DNA of 64,000 nucleotides from Amanita rubescens (taxonomy: Eukaryota > Basidiomycota > Agaricomycetes > Agaricales > Amanitaceae): the NCBI GenBank assembly GCA_015039365.1, contig WION01000146.1:1-64000 (forward strand), in the 5' to 3' direction. The notes below the pieces were generated by a model. That model ran no database searches. It was given only the letters and a program-made list of their open reading frames with translations, and was not told the origin of the DNA. Positions 1-10,804 of this stretch are shown in pieces. The position numbers and the translations under genes were made by a program. Each line of letters opens with the position of its first letter. The stretch's first letter is position 1.

Positions 1-923
1 CTTGATGCTTTCGAGGACAACCCGGTCGTTGTTGGATTCGTCGTAAAACAAACTTGCCTTAGCGCTATCAGTCATGGCCTCAATATCAGAGGCCTTCACT
101 GGAAATCTTTAAAACCTAATATATTTGCTGGGGATATCTTGGACGCGATCTCATTGGAGGCATCGCAAGCACTGTATATCCCGGATCAGTGGAATTACAA
201 GGACTTCGATGCCCTTTATCTTTACATGAACAAGCAGAAGAAAACCGTGTTGATAGTACCCATTCAGATCTTCATCAACCCTCTCCACAAAGATTCAGAA
301 GCCTGTTTTTATACTGATTGGCAACGGTGGGTGAAGCACTATAAGGGTTACACCTTATCATCCACATTTGTCTGGATCGTCGAACACGATCGTTCTTGGA
401 ATATCGTCGACGAGCAATTGAGAGCCATACGGGGTGGTACGCAATTGATTGCCCCACTGCACGAACAAATGCTCGTTACGGTGGGTGACGTGTACGGACT
501 CCTGGGTGAGCGGCTCGCCCAGGCTCGGCAAAGCGGTAGGAGCTTGTGTCTGGAACTTACCTTCGCCTCTGACGTACGAAGCAGGGCAACCGAGTCCCAA
601 GATGATTGAGTCTGCAAGGCAGAACGTACGTCACTGCCGTTGGGCAGGGGTCGGCCCTTCTAATTTGTTATTATTCACAGGAGTTGGAAATAGTTGGTGA
701 GTATTTCAGTGAGGCTACCGAGGAATTGTTCAAGAGCACTCTGGTTGATGGTGAAGGATCGAGCAAGCGAAAGGTTCGTCTTGACCGGTTTCCTCTCTTC
801 CGTTCTGATTTAAGATCACACAGAGGGCAACCTTCATCTAGGGGCAAGACTCGGAGCAACAAGAAAGCTACACCTGCATCCCGACGAATGAAGCAACTCG
901 TCAACGATGATGATGAGTGCTAG
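1..923 (+). CDS. RHS/Crinkler-type protein, C-terminal part (5' end outside the window)
   Basis: The reading frame is open from base 1, so the start lies to the left. An upstream exon runs to about 573 (GAC before GTACGA), the intron ends at CACAG 680, and the last exon runs to TAG at 921-923. Near 190-260 the protein reads IPDQWNYKDFDALYLY, then a hydrophobic strand with PIQIF, then an LH pair. This is the P-x-N-x-D ... Q-x-x ... H layout of the PD-(D/E)XK nuclease fold found in RHS (retrotransposon hot spot) and CRN C-termini. The last exon is Lys/Arg-rich and ends in an acidic NDDDEC tail. Family placement comes from motif spacing only. Two full CRN genes lie 25-35 kb away, which fits. Its role, possibly as an effector or in conflict between selfish elements, is inferred. 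Confidence 0.5.
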
Positions 924-1168
924 AGTATCTGCCATCTTTTCTTTAGAATACTAGCTAATCGTGTGTATATGTATGCGATGATAATATCTCAGTGACTCGT
1001 GGGACGGGACTCGGACTTAGTATCTTATTACTTGGCTCCGAAGACTATTTGCAGGGTCTCCATCTATTCACCATCATCATGATTTGAATGCACATGCGGG
1101 TGCCCTGGTGGTGTACCCTTCACGTATACGGCGCCTAAGGCACGCGTGCCTATATCGTTGACGCCGTT

Positions 1169-2142
1169 CATCAGGAGAATTCTGGGTTGCCTTATCAGGA
1201 CTTATTGACTTAAATAAGACAAATAAGTAATTTTTAAGTTACCAAATTGTGGACTTATTTTTGACTTATATAAGTAAAATAAGGCACCCCCCCCCTCTTT
1301 TGAGAGCCTTAAAATAAAAAAGCTGACTTAATTGACTTATTTTTGGGGACTTTTGGAAGCCAAACCCAGCCTACTGGCACCACTTACAGGTGCTTGGCTT
1401 ACAAGCACTTTCTGCCACTTATTTTGCACTTTCTACCACTTATTTGCACTTTCTGCAACTTATTTGCACTTTCTGCAACTTATTTTGCAGGTGCTCGACT
1501 TACAAGCACTTTTTGCCACTTATTTGGTAGGTGATGGTCTTATGATCCTTATCTTGTCTTAAGTGGCCAAAAATAAGGTCAAAAAAAGTGGCATTGATTT
1601 TTAAGTACTTTTACACTTATTACTACTTATTTAGTAACTTATTACTCTTTTGACTTAATTACTTTCTAGCTTGACTTAGTACAACTTAACTAATGCCTTA
1701 TGAGAAGTCCCTGGGCACCTGGGGCATGGGAGGGGGTCTAGAGGCCCTCCTTTATATACCTCGGTCATGCGCACGGACCATATTGACCGTGGGAACGTAT
1801 TACGTAATAATCACGTGACATCAAAGTGGTGCTCTTGATGTCGAAAAACCCAAATCTAAAATCAGAATTGCCAAAAATGGCTTAGTTAATGAGGTATTCG
1901 CATTTTTCTCACTTTCCCACGCCAAGCTTAGTGACTTATTTTGACTTGACAAAGACACTTAGACTTATATAAGACATGACCATTGTCAATGGCCTTATCT
2001 TGGACTTGGAAAAAATCAGGTAAAAATCAATGACCTTAATGCACTTAGAGTCTTAGGATGGTCTTAGCCATTTTTATCACTAAGGCAGGAAAGACATTTT
2101 AAGTCCCCAAAGTGCATAAGCCAAACCAGAATTTTCCTGATG
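1169..2142. mobile_element. AT-rich non-autonomous terminal-inverted-repeat element, about 974 bp
   Basis: The left end CATCAGGAGAATTCTGG at 1169 continues into GTTGCCTTAT. The reverse complement of the right end, finishing at 2142, reads CATCAGGAAAATTCTGG and continues TTTGGCTTAT. This gives a terminal inverted repeat of about 27 bp with a few mismatches. The interior has no coding frame of note and is packed with ACTTAT/ATAAGT words on both strands. No transposase is present, so the element would depend on one in trans. Target-site duplication is unclear because the bases just outside are only partly alike. Confidence 0.55.
1417..1488. repeat. short tandem repeat, unit about 22 bp
   Basis: Three to four imperfect copies of ACTTATTTGCACTTTCTGCA lie inside the TIR element. 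The copies differ by one or two bases and by the length of the T run. Confidence 0.6.
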
Positions 2143-2647
2143 TTGCCGGGAACACGCTGAATAGAGTGACTTGGGCCCTAACTTATTGGCGTACATAGTA
2201 ATACGGATTGTGTATATGACCAACTTATTTAAGAGGTAGTCTCAGCACCGGTACGAACCCGGCCACATAGTACATGTCTCATATCAGAGTCTCTCTAGTC
2301 AACGCCGCTACCAACCTTCAAACTTTAAATGTGAATCCGAAAAGTTGAACTTCTAGCATGGTTGTCACGTCGAAAGACAAGGCGCGCCAGCAGCCCGCGC
2401 ACCTCAAATCAGACTACCCTTGATTCCAGATCGGCAGATGGACCTCTGTGATACATCATCCAAAGTTTAAATCGTATAACAGCGAACTTGTGTTCTGGAG
2501 CCGGAAAGAGAAAGAACGGTCTTTCTGCATAGCCACCGGCATGGAAATGATGCCATTCGGCCAGATCTTCATCGGCGGAGATTCGGGAGAGTCCGAGTAC
2601 TGGTACGGCTTGTCCAATTCTGAACAGTCGTTCCTCGGTTCAGCCTC
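2143..2647. other. intergenic, upstream of the P450
   Basis: About 500 bases with no convincing gene. A short frame from 2448 does not resemble a known protein and is not in phase with the P450 start. The stretch presumably holds the P450 promoter. Confidence 0.4.
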
Positions 2648-4952
2648 ATGCACATAGTTGCACTCGGTTTCCTCGCTTTGGCAGTATATCTTCTTATAAA
2701 GCTAACACAGTTTATTTACTGGGAGCACACTTCACCCTTGAAACGACTGCCAGGTCCAAAGAGCACAAATTGGATTTTCGGGAATTTGAACGAGATACTG
2801 GAGAGTGTACTGTGTTTCCATTACTACTGTCCTCGTTTCAAACATAACACAGTTCTTAGGATGCTTTGGTATACGAGCAATGGGCATCTATCTATGGCCC
2901 TACGTTCAAATATAATAGTATTCTTGGCGTGAGTTAGAATTTGTTCACTATGTATTCTAATTCATCCGAATCCGTTACTTTGAATGATCCGTAGAAGACT
3001 AGTTTATCGACAATGGATACAAAAGCCATATCACATATCTTGATGAATAATAATTTGTATCAAAAGACAGAATTTGGCCGCCATATCAGCACTCCATTAC
3101 TTGGCGATGGTAAGACTCTAGGCTAGGCTGAGTAATGTGTTTAATGGATTATAGGTCTGTTAGTTGCTGAAGGCGATAAACACAGGCAGCAGGTATTGAT
3201 TTGTTTAACCGATGGATGTTTCTCCGACAACTAACTATTATTTTTAGAGACGAATTATGGTAAGTAGTTATGGCATCAAATCAGTGTTACTTGCTTTAAT
3301 TATAGAAAGAATCCTGCATTAGGAACTGCACAAATACGTGAATTAACTACAATTTTTGTTGATAAAGCCATCGAGGTAACTCCATCATTCACAAGTATCT
3401 TCGTCTGCTCACAGTACATGTCAGCTGCGAGATGCCCTGGAAAATGAAATAATGAAGTATGAGGGACCTGTCGGACCTATTACTTCGATCGATATCCTCC
3501 CTTGGATTACCAGGATGACCTTGGATGTCATCGGTCTGGCTGGTAAGGGAAATCCGCCCATTATTTTTCTTCGTTTTCCCACGATTTCAAGGATTCAATT
3601 ATCAATTCAATGCGCTTTCCGGCGATGGCACGAATGAGCTTCAACGAGTGCTTGCAACCGTTTTCAAGCCAAGGGCCCGACCTCCACTAATGCCCCTCAT
3701 CAGAGCAAGAATTCCTGCTCTGCGTTTCTTGGTGCGTTTGACCAAGCCTTAGAGCGCAGTATGTGCTTTATTCCCTTATTCAGCCAGCGGACGGCGATAC
3801 CGAAAGTAAGAAAGCAAAAGAGACGATGACTCGCATTGCCCACAAGCTCCTGGATGATAGTCGGGCCGCATTGATAACAGAGAAAAGTTCATGTCTGGCA
3901 AAGGATTTTTCCCAGGGACGTGATATATTGTCGTTACTTGTTAGAGCGAATATGGCCACGGACTTGCCTAGTAGCCAGAGAATGTGCGATGATGAAGTAG
4001 TGGCCCGTAACTATTCGTCCACCTGTCCCCACAGAAAACGGTGCTAAGCTGTTGTTATTTCAGAAATACCAACATTCTTCGTGGCGGGTCACGAAACTAC
4101 AAGGTACGTTTTGTCAAGTTATACATCCGACCCTACAGTGATAACGGACTGTTAAAGTGTGGCAACGACATGGGCGTTGTTCGCATTGACCCAGCGTGTC
4201 GATGTTCAGGAGAAGTTACGCGTAGAACTCTTGAGTGTTCCTACCGATAATCCTACGATGGATGAACTGAACGCTCTCCCTTACCTCGATAAGGTTGTTC
4301 GCGAGGTCATGCGTCTTTATGTTCCTGTCCCTTTGACAGCAAGAGTTGCGGCCGCGGATGATATAATTCCTCTAGAAATACCTGTTAAAGATGAGGAAGG
4401 GAATATCCAGGAATATATTCGGTCTGTAAGCTTCCGCATACCCACTTGCCACGCTAAATCGCAAGCTACAGGGTAAGGAAAGGGCAAATTGTATCCATCC
4501 CCCTCTTAGCTATCCATCGTGCGGTAAGCCTTTGGGGGGAGGATGCGGCAGAGTTCAAGTAAGCGATAAAATCCTTTGTTACTTTCGACCACTAATTAGA
4601 TTGTGTGAAGGCCGGAACGCTGGGAATCCATTCCACAGGCGGTCCGCAGGATCCCCGGCGTATGGGGAAATCAGCTCACTTTTTTGGGCGGCCCTCGCGC
4701 TTGCATTGGATACAAATTCTCGGTCGTGGAGTAAGTTCGCTGCACCTATCTTGAATAGTATTGAAAGACGACTTTTAACATAGAATGAAAGCACTTTTGT
4801 TCACACTTCTTCGAGCTTTTGAATTTCAATTGGCAGTCCCTGCAGCTGATATCAAGCGGAAATGGCTAGTTGTCCAACGACCGGTCCTTGCATCAGATCC
4901 TAATGGTAAAAGCCAATTGCCGTTGCTGGTCAAAGTCTATCAGCATCCCTAG
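2648..4952 (+). CDS. cytochrome P450 monooxygenase
   Basis: Membrane-anchored haem-thiolate monooxygenase, expected on the ER. The first exon (2648-2806) encodes a hydrophobic anchor, then the LPGPKS hinge and NWIFGNL. The next exon starts at 2860, and reading through about ten short introns gives every P450 landmark. These are the I-helix AGHETTS (about 4090), the K-helix EVMR (ExxR, near 4305), RPERW near 4615, the haem loop [13 protein letters not shown] (about 4680-4715) with its cysteine ligand, and a final exon ending HP-stop at 4950-4952. The ATG at 2648 is chosen because the anchor follows directly. Some junctions near 3560 and 3735-3790 are unsure and could hide lesions. It faces RTC1 tail to tail. 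Substrate and CYP family are unknown. Confidence 0.8.
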
Positions 4953-5095
4953 AGACGTGATATGTAGATTGACTCTATTCGAGTGACGAATCACATCATT
5001 CTTTCTCCTGTCAATTATCCAGTATTCAAATACACCCCTAGCTAGAAACACAATATCTGAATGGGCCAATTTGTAGCGATCCAACAAAGAAACGT

Positions 5096-8000
5096 TCAAA
5101 ATATGATCGGCAAACCCGTTGTACAGGACAACATAGACACTAGCCATTCATCCACTGCATTCCGACCTGGGAAGCACACGTGTCCGCAACCTGTAGGACA
5201 CGGATATCCTGTCGTCCGCGCCAGGGGTCCTGATCCGTTCTCTTCGTCTCCACCCAACAGCTTGACTAACCGATGGTCTTGATAGAACCGCCGATGACAC
5301 TTCTCATGCGCACCGTGTTTACATATGGGGCATAGGAAGAGAAGCGTGCGGAGTGGCAGGTGACTGGAAAAAGACAACATGAACGTCATTAGGGAGAAGA
5401 CGTTTTCTAAAAAAAACTGACCAAATGGCACATGAGACATTGCTTTTGCAGGTCAAGCAATGCGAGTAGGTGGATTTTGCAGTCGTATCGCCAGGTAGTT
5501 TTCCAGTAGATTTTAGTAAAGGTTTATAGCACCTGATGCAAGAAGTGGGGATAATCGTATGGACCTTGATTCTTCATTAGACAACTTATTAGCCACAGAA
5601 CCGGAAAGTCTTACCATGGTAGAATCTTGAATGTCACTTAATTGACAGTGCTTGCGTATGTATGCTGAGCACGGGAACATGCGACACCGATCAAGCACGT
5701 CTTTTTCCAAGTCAGCACTGATAGGGGAACTATAAAGTTCGAGGTTCGTACCAATGTAAGCATCGACGAATAGTACGCTTCGTTTGACGCTAATTTTTAG
5801 CTCCGTACGAGCAATGATGACTAGCATGGCACACGCCTGAACATCTCCCTATAGAATCCAAACATTATCTCGCACCTGAACCGACTCTATGAATCGGATT
5901 GCTTACCTGTTCCACAAGAGTCTCGAGCGCTTGGCGAAGCGCCTTCCAGCCGATATCTTTGAACCGCTTCTCCTCCGCCTGCACCAGCTCAATCCTCCGC
6001 TCCGTAAAATGTTCAAGATTCGGAGCGACATCCGGCTGAACATACTCAGCTACAACGGCTGGTGCCATTTCCGGTACCCGCGAGGTCAAATCGCGTATGG
6101 TTTCTTCCGCCTTTAACGTGCCCTCATTCTCATCCACATGAGTAACACCGCCAGCCACAACAGTACGAATGCTGCTAACCGAGTCCTGACGGCTGAGCAT
6201 CGGCGCCAGAATGGGCGCAGCGAGAGAGGCAACGGTCGAGCTCCTGCTTCTTGATTTGTACCGCCCCGAAACTTTCCTTCCACTGGATTGCCTTCTTAAC
6301 GATGCAATCGGACTATCAGAATCAGAATCTGTCGATTGGGGAGATGCCGACGTCCCTTCATCGTCGTTCGGATCACCGTCCTCGTCCGTCTTTTTATGTC
6401 TCCCGAGCACCCTGGACAAGGGACTGGGAGCAGTGATCCTTTGCTGCGATAAAAATGTGGGCGTCACCAAAGCAGGTCGCAAGTTTGCCTCTTCATCGCT
6501 CCAGTGCCCGGCGGTACCCGCACTACCCACGTCGCTCTCATTCCCGGAGGACGAATCAGAATCATCCAAGGCACCTGCTCCAACAAGGTGAAGACTTGGA
6601 GTAGAGGGGGTTTTACAATCCTTATCAGTCGCCGGACTAGCGGAGGTTCCGGCTACCGACGGTCGGCGGTAAGTGGATGGTCGCCTTCCTGAAGAAGATT
6701 GGTCCACTGCTGGGCGCTGTCCACGGAAAGAAGCTCTCCGAGGTGTAGGGGGTAGGTGAGCAAGCCCATGACGAGGTGATGACGAAGCGGAGGAAGCAGG
6801 TGTTAGGTGGCGTGATGTAGATCGAGATGAGTTGCGCCTGGCAGGGTATTTTGAGCTTTCGGCGCTCCCGACTGATCCACGTCCTGGGCTAGTTTTATGC
6901 GGTGGACCACCTTCGAGCGGTCTCCCAGCAGTCAAGGAGAAGTAAGATTGTGTGAGTCGAGCGCTTGCGGGTGTAGGTAGAGGGTGAGTAAACAGTTCTT
7001 GTGCACTGGTTACTTGCGGCAAAATCGGCGGTGATGGGGGTAGAACGTCCTCCAAACAAGCGGCTAGAAGCAGCCATAGCTGTGCGATATCTTGCTTCCC
7101 AACTTCTATTGATGCCTGTTACTTGCCTTTGTAAACGACACCATTGAGCATTAATGAAACTCACCTGCGCGTTCTGAAGGCAAATCGATTTCCGAGACTC
7201 TCCAGTTAAAACGTATTTCTTGGCAAGCTGCTTAAACGATTCGAGGTCCACCGCCGTGTGCGGTGATATCTGGGTAGCAATATTTTGTAATTGTGGTCTT
7301 GCCTGAGGATCGCCAAGTGTTTTCATTTCCATTCTCAGCTTCTCTGCTGAGGGCTTGAACTCTGGGCGACTGTTAAACGGTAAGTAGCGATTCAAGATAT
7401 GAGAACATGGTCATACATGTCGTCGTATGGTACTTCATGCCGGTGTCTACGATCCGAGACGAACGTAAGGGACCCTGACACTTCCCATGTCAACGCCACT
7501 CTTGGCACGCTAGCAATTGGCTTTGAAGCATCCCTCAAATCGAATTGAGAAAATGTACCAGAGGATTGAAGCGCCCAAATGGCATGTGAATCACGAAAGT
7601 CGACGTCTGGCGCGAATGTCACGTCTAGTAAAACTTGGACGAGGCAAGCGCGTACCTGTCAAGCTACCCTCTGCTCCTGATCCGCGGATGGACCATTTGG
7701 CAACCCAAGCTCTCCTGACATCCCAGATTTCGATTGTATCATCAACAACCGGAACCGAGGCATAACCTTTGTTCTCCATGGGAGACACTGGCGGATGGAG
7801 CGAATCTGTGTCTGTAATAGTGCTTAGAGTATCTATAGTACTTGAACTGGCGGAACGGGAAAGAAAGGGAGGGGTTGCAGCCAGCTTAGAGACGTCCGTT
7901 TTTGCAGCAGGTGGTGCAAGCTCAGGATTGGAAATGACAGCAATTTCACATTCGTATCCTGGTCGCCATAAAATATGTCGAACAGGGTATCGCGTGTGGA

Positions 8001-9185
8001 GCGTGTAAGTTAGCTTGGCCGGTATATGGGAGTCGGAGCTAGGCACACTCAAATCCCATATCTGCATGGAGTGAATAAACGATACCGAGATGGTTCTAAA
8101 GTATTCACCTTGACACAGCGATCAAGTCCTCCGCTAGCAAACCAACCCATTCCATTATCACCTGTTTCAGAGCCACTCGTTCCTGGGGATTCACGCCACG
8201 CGAGAGAAGTAACGGGTGTTGTATGCGCGACGAGAAGCCTGTCCAATAATCCACGCTGGGCCATTTTGAGGTCCCATCTAGCATTTCGGTGTTGGGGCGT
8301 GTTAAATTGTGATGAAAAGAAAATACCTGTATATACTGCCATTGTCCAATCCGACGATAGCTTGGAGGGGCTGCCATAAGCTTGGAGAAAAGGCGACACT
8401 GCGCACAGACGCTGGGTGATGTATGCGCATAAGCGATTTCGACATGTCTCGTAGATCCTGTTCCTTGTTTAAATATTGATAGAGACAATTGTTGATAACC
8501 GTACCCATATTCGCAAATCACCATCTGCAGAGCCGGTAACGCAATAATGATGCACCGAGTAAGAAATGGCTAGTTGGTTTATTGAACGAAGATGATCTTT
8601 TGTTCGTCGTTCTAGACGGAACGTCAGCGAACGTAGAGTGCGAAACAAGGGAATAGACCTAGTTTGGCTGACCCAGCCCTGCTGATATCCCACATGATGA
8701 GTTCGCCATTCCGGGCACTGGTAAATATCTTGTTACTGAACTCTGTCCTTGCATCAGTTCTCGAGTACAAAGGAAACAAAATGAAACACATCATACGTCC
8801 GCGACCCCATGCTATACCAGTCGCCGCGCTCTCGACCTTGAGCCCACTGCCTTCCCAGAGATTGCGCGTCGCCTCAATTCGATGGCCGCCTTTGCCTAAA
8901 GACGACCTGTATTCTGGGCTAGCCGGGAGCGAACCGTCTGATATTCGTAGTATTCTCAAAGCTAAGATGGCTTTGAATTACGCCGCGTCCACGATACATG
9001 GGTGAATGCGCACATTCCTTCCCTGCGACGGCACACCGAATGCCGTCTTCACTCTTGGCTATACATCCTCCTCCAGGCGATACGACACGTGGATAGCGTA
9101 CGTATCTGGATGGTCCCTGGTATCCGTGCGCTCTTGAATCAGAATACAATTCGAGGGGGAACTGAGAAGGTGGTAGCGCTGCCAT
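5096..9185 (-). CDS. RTC1: RTC1/SEA2 (WDR24 homologue), SEACAT/GATOR2 WD40-RING subunit
   Basis: Large multi-exon gene. Read downward from 9185 it starts MAALPPSQFPLEL, then shows WD40 blades such as FTSARNGELIMWD (about 8720), VTGSADGDLRIW (about 8520), ASGGLDRCVKV (about 8120) and DDTIEIWDVRRAW (about 7730). A long Ser-rich, probably disordered stretch follows (about 7050-5870). At the C-terminus a Cys/His-rich RING/zinc ribbon has CPICKHGAHEKCH and CPTGCGHVC (about 5330-5170). WD40 propeller plus middle domain plus C-terminal RING is the Sea2/Rtc1/WDR24 arrangement. The complex controls TORC1 at the vacuole in response to amino acids. The ATG at 9185 is preferred because the frame further upstream has only a TTG. 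It diverges from RPL10, leaving a shared 489-bp promoter interval. Confidence 0.85.
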
Positions 9186-9674
9186 CCAAGTCAGACCTGA
9201 ACTGTTGTTTGCTTTGGAACCTAATGCCAAACAAAAATATCGCTCTCTCTTTTGTACGGCAATGACAAAGTGACTAATAGTAATGAAACTCCTTGGCTAT
9301 GTTCCATATCTCATGTGTGAGTCTGTAGAACGTTTATTTCCAGCTGGTATGGAACGAATCATAACTAGCGGAACCGTGACGGCATTGTCCGACCGGAGTC
9401 TGAATAAGCGACAGCCCTTACTCAGCACCCAAATCAATGTTTAGTCATCTCCAACCCGGCACTACAAAAGGGCACCAGGGATTAGTCCCCCCACATCAAA
9501 ACCACCCCGTAAGACTGTAAGTATGCGTTTATGTTGCATCTGAGAGGCTGTTTAGGCTGTTTTTTGAGCGGATGGACGTTGGGCGGGGATGGATGCCGCT
9601 TGGCGAGGGTAGATGACGTTTTCAGAGCGGAGCTAACGATGTTGTACGCCTCTTAGACATCAAGACTAATCGAA
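9186..9674. promoter_or_regulatory. divergent promoter interval between RTC1 and RPL10
   Basis: 489 bases separate the two divergent start codons. No other gene was found inside. A C/T-rich and GATG-containing stretch lies close to the RPL10 start (9590-9670). No single element can be assigned. Confidence 0.4.
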
Positions 9675-10473
9675 ATGGGTCGTCGTCCCGCTCGCTGCTA
9701 CCGCTATTGCAAGAACAAGCCGTATCCAAAGTCAAGGTACAACCGTGGTGTTCCAGACTCCAAGGTAAATTTGCACCCCCAAACCGATTTTTTACAACAA
9801 CCCACTTTTTAGATTCGCATTTTCGACTTGGGACGTAAACGTGCCCCTGTTGATGAATTCCCATTTTGCGCGCATCTCGTATCGGATGAGTACGAACAGC
9901 TGTCGAGTGAAGCGCTCGAAGCCGCTCGTATCTGCGCCAACAAATACGTCACGAAGACGTCAGGAAAGGATTCATTCCATTTGCGTGTTCGAGTACATCC
10001 CTTCCATGTTCTCCGTATCAACAAGATGTTGTCCTGCGCAGGCGCCGATCGGTACGTAATCTAGACTTTGCTGCGGTGTGCCATAATGATTTTGGGATTA
10101 GTCTCCAGACGGGCATGCGTGGCGCGTGGGGCAAACCATACGGAACTGTTGCGCGTGTGAACATTGGCCAAATCATCATGTCCATTCGGGCCAAGGAATC
10201 CAACTCGGCCGTCATCATTGAGGCGCTACGCCGCGCCCGGTATAAGTTCCCCGGCCGTCAGAAGATTATCGTTTCCAAGAAATGGGGTTTCACTAATGTG
10301 TCCAAAGGCGAATACTTGAAGCTCAAGGAGGAGAAGCGAGTGATGCCGTGCGTATCGGTTTATGAATTAATTGCGACTACTAACTAACGCCGTGCAGAGA
10401 TGGTGCTTATGTACAATTCATTCGGCCCAAGGGTCCGTTGGAGAAGAATCTGCGGAACCAGCTGCGTGCTTGA
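9675..10473 (+). CDS. RPL10: 60S ribosomal protein L10 (QM/uL16)
   Basis: Cytosolic large-subunit protein uL16, needed for 60S maturation and the peptidyl-transferase environment. Four exons fit exactly: 9675-9764, 9813-10051, 10102-10347 and 10398-10473. They sum to 651 nt, or 216 residues plus stop, the usual family length. The protein begins [20 protein letters not shown] and contains [29 protein letters not shown] and KKWGFT, all hallmarks of eukaryotic L10. All introns are GT-AG. It diverges from RTC1 and is followed in the same direction by WC-1. Confidence 0.97.
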
Positions 10474-10804
10474 TTGATGATGTATCCTACCCTTACATAC
10501 CGCAATGAGAGAGAGAGAAGCTCAAGGTTATTCGCGTGATATGCCCTTTATTCACTACGCCGTCTAGATAATGGACAGCGGATAGGGGAAAGGGGGCAAA
10601 GAATGAACCGTTTGTTAGAGTTGATGACACCGACTGACTTGATACTTGCGCAGACAGGTGTAAATGAACTAATAAAACGACAGATTACTATTTATTTATT
10701 AAATGATGTAATGGCCATTAAGCTTGTGAGCTTATTCTCTCCTCGTTTGCTCCTTGCCTTTGTCCTCTACTTCCATCTTGTCCCCGCCGTCGCGTCTAAC
10801 GAAG

